Source: Vicinamibacteria bacterium
GTDB lineage: Bacteria > Acidobacteriota > Vicinamibacteria > Fen-336 > JAGNNV01
DNA: 5,663 nt
NCBI GenBank assembly: GCA_016650185.1
Contig: JAENWE010000167.1
Coordinates: forward strand, 1 to 5,663
Direction: 5' to 3'
The notes beneath the pieces are model-generated. The model made no database searches. It was not told the origin of the DNA and saw nothing but the letters and a program-made list of their open reading frames with translations. Positions 3,996 to 5,663 of the stretch are shown here, one piece after another (positions within the stretch are counted from its first letter, which is position 1; each line of letters opens with the position of its first letter). The translations under genes were made by a program, and so were the position numbers.

Positions 3996-5663
3996 GCAAG
4001 GCCCTGCCATCCTTGGCCACGTCCATGAGCGAGACACCGGTAAGCCCTCGCCAGACGACGCGCTCGCGGCCGGCGAGCGATACGCCGAGCAGACTGTATG
4101 CCTCGCCGCTCTTGGAGGCCGAGAACCAAATCTCATCACCGCCGGGCGACCAGGCCACGCCTCCGATACTTGTGTACTCTGCGGTCAATCGCGCCTCGTG
4201 GCCCGCGAGGTCGACCACCGAAACCCAACCGCGGTCATCACCCAGGATGGGATGAGTGAGAAACGCTATCCGATCGCCGCGGCGCGAGAAGCGCGGGTGG
4301 CTGATGTAGCCGTCGGTCTCGCGGAGGACGTGGTTCACCGGGTATTCGAGCCGTTCCCGATTTGCCAACCGGCGCACGACGGCGTAGTCCGCGCCGTCCG
4401 GAGTCCACTCGGCCTCCTCCACGTTCTCGAGGACTTCGCGGGGCGTGCCCCCGAGCAACCCCGCGCGTGCCAGCGTCCCCTGGCCCATGACGCCCGATTC
4501 GAAGGAATGGCCCACCGAGACTGCCATCTCGCCCGAAGTGGAGATGGACAGGATTTCGGCGTCGGGCAAAGCGATCGGCGTCGATTCCCCGCCCTGGGCG
4601 CGGGTCATGAAGAGACGGATCGGCTGGCCCTCCCAGGCCGCGCCGTAGACGATGGTCTGACCGTCGGGGGCGAAGCGGGCCGAGCGGATAGTCCCGCGGC
4701 GGTAGGTGAGGCGATGAAAGGAAGGGAGCGAAGTAACGCCGGATCCGCTGGTCGTCGAAGTCGCTCTGCGGCCTGCCAGGTAGCCCAAGGCGGCCAGAGC
4801 GATCGCGGCCAGCACCGCGACTCCGACCCACGTGCGGCGTCTCGAAAGTCCCCCGGTGACCGCGACTCGCTCGGCCGACATCACTGAAAGCGCTTCCAGA
4901 TCGAACGCGAGATCCCGCGCGGACTGGAACCGCGACTCCGCATCCTTCTCCAGGCAGTGACGCACGATCCGATCGAGAGCGGGCGGAACCAGAGGCTGGG
5001 TGGCCGAGATCTCCGGCGGCTCCTCCTTCAGGATGGCGGTCATGGTGTCGGCGGTGGTGTCGCCCTTGAAGGCGCGCCGACCAGTCAGCATCTCGTAGAG
5101 GATCGCCCCGAAGGCGAAGATGTCCGAGCGATGATCGATGACCCTGCCTCGCACCTGTTCCGGGGACATGTAGCCGACTGTGCCCATGACCGTGCCCGGG
5201 TCGGTCCCGCGGGTCATGGTGGGCGCCCCGGTTTCGACACCGCCGCCGAAGGAGGGCTGGGTCAGCTTGGCCAGGCCGAAGTCGAGGATCTTGATGCGGC
5301 CGTCGCGGGTGACGAACAGGTTCTCGGGTTTGAGATCGCGGTGGACGATCCCCTTCTCATGGGCGGCCGAGAGTCCCTGCGCGATCTGCAGCGCGTACTC
5401 GACCACGCGCCGGGGAGGCAAGGGTGTTCCCAGCCGGTCGCGGAGCGTGTCGCCCTCGAGCAGCTCCGACACGATGTACGGCGTGCCCTCGTGGGTGCCG
5501 ATGTCGTGGATCGCGGCCACGTGGGGATGGTCGAGGCTGCTCGCGGCCCTCGCCTCCAGCTCGAACCGGCGCAGCCGATCGGCGTCTTGGGCGAGCGACG
5601 AGGGGAGCACTTTGACCGCCACGTCCCGGCCGAGCCGCGTGTCCTTAGCGCGATACACCTCGC
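3973..5663 (-). CDS. Receptor Ser/Thr protein kinase with TM helix and partial TolB/WD40-like propeller (runs off right edge)
   Basis: This is a membrane-anchored Hanks-type kinase with an outside sensor domain. The N-terminal ~25 residues lie beyond the window; the visible part starts at GEVYRAKD. Numbering from the Met at 5658, the landmarks are VAVK Lys16, Glu35 in FELEARA, HRDLKPEN (Asp108, Lys110, Asn113), DFG 126-128, GTVGYMSPEQ 159-168 and Asp179 in SDIFAFG. CLEKDAESRFQSARDL (235-250) closes the domain. A basic RRR (273-275) precedes one transmembrane helix (about 277-296). Propeller repeats with SARFAPDGQTIVYGA, AEWTPDGADYAV, PRFSRRGDRIAFLT and VAWSPGGDEIWFS follow. All catalytic residues are present. 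The frame ends prematurely in CGRGPA at 3973, and the proper C-terminus is in another frame. Relatives are about 870-900 aa by memory; joining the two parts gives only about 670, so roughly 200 residues of propeller appear deleted. The kinase and TM parts could still be made. Confidence 0.9.
   Translation of the reverse strand, partial: EVYRAKDTRLGRDVAVKVLPSSLAQDADRLRRFELEARAASSLDHPHVAAIHDIGTHEGTPYIVSELLEGDTLRDRLGTPLPPRRVVEYALQIAQGLSAAHEKGIVHRDLKPENLFVTRDGRIKILDFGLAKLTQPSFGGGVETGAPTMTRGTDPGTVMGTVGYMSPEQVRGRVIDHRSDIFAFGAILYEMLTGRRAFKGDTTADTMTAILKEEPPEISATQPLVPPALDRIVRHCLEKDAESRFQSARDLAFDLEALSVMSAERVAVTGGLSRRRTWVGVAVLAAIALAALGYLAGRRATSTTSGSGVTSLPSFHRLTYRRGTIRSARFAPDGQTIVYGAAWEGQPIRLFMTRAQGGESTPIALPDAEILSISTSGEMAVSVGHSFESGVMGQGTLARAGLLGGTPREVLENVEEAEWTPDGADYAVVRRLANRERLEYPVNHVLRETDGYISHPRFSRRGDRIAFLTHPILGDDRGWVSVVDLAGHEARLTAEYTSIGGVAWSPGGDEIWFSASKSGEAYSLLGVSLAGRERVVWRGLTGVSLMDVAKDGRALLCGRGPA

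Noticed and set aside
3967..4887. 306-codon plus-strand frame
   Set aside because: It is antisense to the propeller and TM part of the large kinase, has no recognisable motifs, and is typical of shadow frames at high GC.
1..5663. CRISPR array, tRNA, rRNA, riboswitch or transposon ends
   Set aside because: No regularly spaced repeats, no clover-leaf with conserved loops, no rRNA-like stretches and no terminal inverted repeats were found by reading.

Overview
The window is GC-rich bacterial DNA, roughly two thirds G+C by eye. It comes from a lineage that carries many large Ser/Thr protein kinases with a 'LGPYEI...GAGGMGEVYRA' N-terminus, one transmembrane helix and a TolB/WD40-like propeller ending in 'DLYLVEGLK'. 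That architecture is common in Acidobacteriota and related soil or subsurface phyla. The phylum is inferred from protein style only; no rRNA or marker gene is present.

Layout. (1) 1-506, minus: 5' part of an MFS permease gene that runs off the left edge and looks healthy. (2) 549-725, plus: decayed 3' end of an F-type ATP synthase gamma-subunit gene (atpG), with single-base indels. (3) 726-1019: no gene recognised; one possible terminator hairpin. (4) 1020-1579, plus: glycosyltransferase family 1 pseudogene, cut at both ends and frameshifted at least three times. (5) 1593-1901, minus: a 102-residue, charge-segregated hypothetical protein. (6) 2042-2090: a second, 49-bp scrap of the atpG 3' end, 45/50 columns identical to 636-685 and in the same orientation. 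(7) 2077-2972, minus: a receptor-type Ser/Thr kinase gene with an excellent RBS and an almost complete kinase domain. It is frameshifted near 2193 and cut off before the membrane helix, at the atpG scrap. (8) 3218-3645, plus: a complete hicB-hicA toxin-antitoxin pair. (9) 3661-3729, minus: the first ~23 codons of another kinase gene, whose GTG overlaps the stop codon of the preceding kinase. (10) 3726-5663, minus: a large kinase with kinase domain, TM helix and half a propeller, then a frame change with apparent loss of the middle of the propeller, and a conserved C-terminal tail in another frame. It runs off the right edge.

Interpretation. The minus strand appears once to have carried a row of tandem receptor kinases with overlapping stop and start codons. 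That row has been broken by deletions and insertions. Gene scraps of unrelated origin (atpG, GT1) and a TA module have accumulated at the breakpoints. The only complete, apparently functional genes between about 550 and 3990 are hicB, hicA and possibly the 102-residue ORF. I found no integrase, transposase, CRISPR array, tRNA or rRNA. I see no clear new multi-gene system. The most unusual structure is the pair of atpG-derived direct repeats around a 1.4-kb segment, together with the TA pair lodged beside a kinase stump.
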